A stretch of DNA of 64,000 bases. Origin: Balneola sp. Lineage in GTDB: Bacteria > Bacteroidota > Rhodothermia > Balneolales > Balneolaceae. Below are positions 61,113 to 64,000 of this stretch, in pieces (within the stretch, counting starts at the first letter, position 1; the number at the start of each line of letters is the position of its first letter). The notes under the pieces were generated by a model. It was not told the DNA's origin and made no database searches. It was given only the letters and a program-made list of their open reading frames with translations. The DNA lies in the NCBI GenBank assembly GCA_017640785.1, contig JAEPPZ010000001.1:186001-250000 (forward strand), written 5' to 3'. The translations under genes and the position numbers were made by a program.

Positions 61113-61680
61113 TGACCTTCAAAAAATATGGGATTCTCAAAACAACAAACCTATGTATGTAATAAGAGAAGAAGTTCTCCATCAAAAAATTATTGCTAAA
61201 GGACGAAAAGCAGGTCGAACTGCGAACATTACAGAATGGATATTAATTTTAACCGGATCAACAGCTGCCGGAATACTTATTTATTTCGACTTTATAAAAG
61301 ATGAAGGCAATACCTTTTCATTTATTTCTGTAGTTCTATTCTCGCTAATTACAGTGTATGGATTAATCAACAGGTTTCTTAGAAAGAATAAAGCAGAAGG
61401 TTTTGTACGGTCAGTTCTCGGTGATCTAGAACATGCCTTATCTGTTTCTGAATATCAGGTTAGTTTGTCTAAGGGTATGTTATACGGATTTTGGCCGGCT
61501 GTTTTTTTTATATCACTTCTCAGCCTGATTATGAGTGATAAACCTATATGGTACTCTATAATATTCGGACTTCTTTTTATAGCAGTAAGTTTTTTATCCC
61601 GATGGGAACATAGATGCTACGTTCATAGAAGAAATGAACTAGCTGCTCTAAAAAAGAAATTAACTGAAGAAACTCTTTAA
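61102..61680 (+). CDS. Membrane protein coupled to the sigma factor, possible anti-sigma factor
   Basis: 192 residues. The cytoplasmic N-terminus DLQKIWDSQNNKPMYVIREE is followed by four transmembrane helices (WILILTGSTAAGILIYFDFI, FISVVLFSLITVYGLINRFL, GFWPAVFFISLLSLIM, IIFGLLFIAVSFL) and a short Lys-rich tail. No zinc-binding anti-sigma motif (HxxxCxxC) is present. Eleven-base overlap with the sigma factor gene implies coupled synthesis, so a regulatory role is likely but not shown. The opening LQKIWDSQ resembles membrane proteins often found beside sigma genes in Bacteroidota. Confidence 0.75.
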   Translation: MQFNDLQKIWDSQNNKPMYVIREEVLHQKIIAKGRKAGRTANITEWILILTGSTAAGILIYFDFIKDEGNTFSFISVVLFSLITVYGLINRFLRKNKAEGFVRSVLGDLEHALSVSEYQVSLSKGMLYGFWPAVFFISLLSLIMSDKPIWYSIIFGLLFIAVSFLSRWEHRCYVHRRNELAALKKKLTEETL

Positions 61681-61689
61681 ACCATCGTT

Positions 61690-64000
61690 CTATTTAGCAG
61701 GTTCTGTTTTTGATACAGAATGTTTTTCGACCATTGAATGAGGTATAAATTTGCTAAAATTACCAGATACTTTTTCCCAATCTGATAATATATATCCTGC
61801 TTTGGAAGAATTAGTCTCTTCGAAATAATCTTCTATTATTTTTCTAAGCTTCTCATTATCTGATTTAGATATTTCAGCTTTTACTATATAATCGGTATTG
61901 ACCCGGGTTTTAGGATCTTCATAAAGAAACAGCTCACCTCCAGTCATCCCCGCTCCTACATTATCTGAAGTATGCCCAAAAATAACAACTGTACCATTTG
62001 TCATATATTCACAAGCATGCAATCCTGTTCCCTCTACAACGGCTGTAGCCCCACTATTTCGAACTGCAAATCTATCACCAGCCTGCCCATATACATAGAA
62101 TTTTCCATTAGTAGCTCCATACAATGCACAATTCCCTATTATTGCGTTGTCTTCCGGTTTATACTTCACATTTTCAGGAGGGACAATTACCGTTTTTCCA
62201 CCACTCATTGACTTACAAACTGAATCGTTAGCTTCACCGATTAATCGAATGTTGACCCCTTTTGTTTGAAAGACACCAAAACTCTGACCAGCACTGCCTC
62301 TAAGAACTAAATTGATCACTTTGTTATATGGTGATTCTACAGAGTTTGATTCTTTTATGGATGCTAATCTGCTTTTACTTTCTTTATCTGCCAGAAGCCC
62401 GAAAAGTGTAGCTAGAGCAGAACGATCTGTGTTAAAAATCTTGTATTCTGCATCAATAGATTCATTCTTATTTATTTTATCTTCCAGCTCACTAATGATC
62501 TTTGTGTTAAACGAACTCACTGAATCAGATAATGATCTCCGGCTTTCTGTTTTACTATACTTCGGAGCGGAGGAAAAGAAACTTAGATCTAATCCCAGCT
62601 CGTTAATGAGTGGTTGGTGCTTATCATCAATTGATAATAAACTGGTATCTCCCATAATCTCCTGAAGAGATTCTATTCCAATATTTGCAAGCTCTCTTCG
62701 TACATCTTCTGCTAAATAGGTTAGTGTATCTACAATATGATCTTTATTTCCTTTGTATTTGGCTTTGAATTTAGGATCATGAGTTGCAATTCCTGTCGGA
62801 CAAGTGTTTTTTTCACAAATTCTTGCCATTACACAACCCTCTGCAATCAAAAGTAACTTACCGAAATCGAATTCTTCTGCTCCAAGAATAGAAGCTAAAA
62901 TAATATCTTTTCCGCTTGAGAGCCCGCCATCAGTTCTTAAGATCACATGATCTCTCAAGTCATTCTCTATCAATGATTGATGCACTTCAAGCAAGCCTAT
63001 TTCCCAAGGCAGGCCTGCATGTTTCATCGAGCTTAGTGAAGCCGCTCCCGTTCCTCCTTCCCCACCGGAAACTTGTATAATGTCAGCTCCTGCTTTTGCT
63101 ACTCCAACTGCTATAGTTCCGATATTGACTCCTGAAACTAATTTAACGCTCACTTTTCCCTCAGGATGCAGTTGCTTTAGATCGTGAATTAATTGCTTCA
63201 GGTCTTCTATGCTATAAATATCATGCAAAGGCGGAGGAGAGATCAAATCAAAACCTGGATTTGCATAACGGGCTCTGGCTATATCTTCGTTTACCTTTAA
63301 GCCCATAAGTTGCCCTCCTTCACCGGGTTTAGCTCCCTGACATACTTTTATCTGGATCTCTTCTCCTGAAACTAGATACTCTGCAGTAACACCAAACCTT
63401 CCTGAAGCAATTTGTTTTACTGAAGCGGAAACTCCTTCTTTGAAATAATATGGGTTTTCTCCTCCTTCACCACTATTACAACGCCCACCTATTTCTTTCA
63501 TAGCGAGGAATATATCTCTCTGAGCTTCAGCACTAATTGCTCCAAAAGACATCGCACCTGACCCAAACTTATTAAGAATATGAGATACCGGACGCACTTT
63601 ATCCAGCGGTAACTTTTGGGAAGAATATTTAGGTTTAAAAAGATGTCTTAATGCAACAGGTTCATCATTTAGTCCAAGTTTAAGATATTCATCAAATAAT
63701 GACATATCTGTTAGATCGAGCTTTTTATCCCGAACTAATTCGTGAATAATTTTAGATCGTGAATTGGTCATTGAATGCTTCTCACCCATTTTACCACGCG
63801 CATGCTCTTTATATTGATAACTCTTGATGGGTTTATATCTTTCCTGTTCTTTTGATGATCTATCCTCTGTTCTTGCCAACACTCTTTCAGCAATCTGATT
63901 GATTTCCAGTCCACCAATCGGGCTTTGAACCTGAGGGAAATACTCATTCACAACATTAGGCCCCAATCCTAATATCGAATACAGTTTCGCACTTTGATAA
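61690..64000 (-). CDS. gltB: Glutamate synthase large subunit, C-terminal part (5' end outside window)
   Basis: The open frame continues past 63966 to the window edge (visible peptide YQSAKLYSILGLGPNVVNEY), so the TTG at 63966 is not a true start. About 769 codons are visible. The FMN domain has KFGSGAMSFGAISAEAQRDI, RCNSGEGGENPYYFKEGVSA, VSGGEGGTGAASLSS and LRTDGGLSSGKDIILASILG. CEKNTCPTGIATHD with an upstream Cys in AEGCVMARI binds the 3Fe-4S cluster. The C-terminal GXGXG-type beta-helix reads GNCALYGATNGKFYVYGQAG and VVEGTGLHACEYM. The enzyme makes glutamate from glutamine and 2-oxoglutarate. The N-terminal glutaminase domain and the small subunit lie outside. Confidence 0.95.
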   Translation of the reverse strand, partial: YQSAKLYSILGLGPNVVNEYFPQVQSPIGGLEINQIAERVLARTEDRSSKEQERYKPIKSYQYKEHARGKMGEKHSMTNSRSKIIHELVRDKKLDLTDMSLFDEYLKLGLNDEPVALRHLFKPKYSSQKLPLDKVRPVSHILNKFGSGAMSFGAISAEAQRDIFLAMKEIGGRCNSGEGGENPYYFKEGVSASVKQIASGRFGVTAEYLVSGEEIQIKVCQGAKPGEGGQLMGLKVNEDIARARYANPGFDLISPPPLHDIYSIEDLKQLIHDLKQLHPEGKVSVKLVSGVNIGTIAVGVAKAGADIIQVSGGEGGTGAASLSSMKHAGLPWEIGLLEVHQSLIENDLRDHVILRTDGGLSSGKDIILASILGAEEFDFGKLLLIAEGCVMARICEKNTCPTGIATHDPKFKAKYKGNKDHIVDTLTYLAEDVRRELANIGIESLQEIMGDTSLLSIDDKHQPLINELGLDLSFFSSAPKYSKTESRRSLSDSVSSFNTKIISELEDKINKNESIDAEYKIFNTDRSALATLFGLLADKESKSRLASIKESNSVESPYNKVINLVLRGSAGQSFGVFQTKGVNIRLIGEANDSVCKSMSGGKTVIVPPENVKYKPEDNAIIGNCALYGATNGKFYVYGQAGDRFAVRNSGATAVVEGTGLHACEYMTNGTVVIFGHTSDNVGAGMTGGELFLYEDPKTRVNTDYIVKAEISKSDNEKLRKIIEDYFEETNSSKAGYILSDWEKVSGNFSKFIPHSMVEKHSVSKTEPAK

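Noticed and set aside
63966-63968. TTG at 63966 as start of the glutamate synthase gene
   Set aside because: The frame stays open to the window edge with family-like sequence, so the gene is truncated by the window.

Overview
The window is about 40% GC. It reads as chromosomal DNA from a Bacteroidota-like marine or halophilic heterotroph, most probably Balneolota/Balneolaceae. This assignment is inference. It rests on a histone H1-like small protein of the Bacteroidota type, many Sec signal peptides ending in AQ or SQ, many lipoproteins with a late lipobox Cys, YceI, GLPGLI/DUF4412-like and NTF2-like secreted proteins, a TAnnTTTG promoter motif, weak Shine-Dalgarno sequences with frequent TTG starts, and palindromic intergenic repeats. 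No ribosomal RNA, phage, transposase or CRISPR array was seen. One tRNA, tRNA-Asn(GTT), is present.

Layout. 1-1057 is the N-terminal part of a large secreted protein, followed by a repeat-rich gap. 1.9-6.8 kb: hbd, a membrane-anchored penicillin acylase-like amidase, a cytidine deaminase with its intact zinc site in the C-terminal half, and an amino-acid-kinase-like protein. 6.9-9.8 kb: histone H1-like protein, secreted and small proteins, and two overlapping lipoprotein genes (a class A beta-lactamase-like serine hydrolase and a VanX-like dipeptidase). 9.8-15.4 kb: two secreted NTF2-like proteins, a CHASE/4xPAS/HisKA_2 histidine kinase with two nearly identical PAS units, and an NlpC/P60 lipoprotein. 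15.4-16.2 kb is a second repeat-rich gap. 16.2-22.4 kb: a CynX-type MFS carrier, an NADPH:quinone reductase, a YdjM-like membrane protein, a GIY-YIG protein, a small lipoprotein and an NmrA-like reductase. 22.5-30.1 kb looks accessory: a FlgO/TPR/AraC regulator, an outer-membrane protein, a glycine-zipper peptide, a hydrolase, a lipoprotein whose last exon-like stretch recurs as a 33-codon remnant beyond a CPBP protease gene, a DUF4386 protein and a membrane class III cyclase.

30.2-42.6 kb: tRNA-Asn, the glycogen genes glgA-glgC followed by truA, a NatA/NatB-type ABC exporter, a fused APC permease-EIIA-RCK_C protein, an M1 aminopeptidase-like protein lacking its zinc motif, and a HisN-like phosphatase. 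42.7-45.2 kb: two YceI proteins around an outer-membrane porin. 45.5-52.6 kb: tex, a large zinc-ribbon SDR with a probable non-canonical start, an NTF2-like protein, argD and a TlpA-like lipoprotein. 52.6-64 kb: a lumazine-binding-like protein, dut, a YegP-like peptide missed by length cut-offs, OsmC, acetamidase/formamidase, mscL, a VOC protein, a DUF4382 lipoprotein, hisE, an ECF sigma factor overlapping a membrane protein gene, and the C-terminal part of gltB, which runs off the right edge.

Most of the window is housekeeping and envelope biology. The observations most worth a second look are the APC-EIIA-RCK_C fusion, the catalytically broken M1 peptidase, the probable ATC start of the SDR gene, the inverted domain order of the deaminase, the 33-codon gene remnant, and five families of interspersed palindromic repeats. 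I did not find a clearly novel defence or mobile system.
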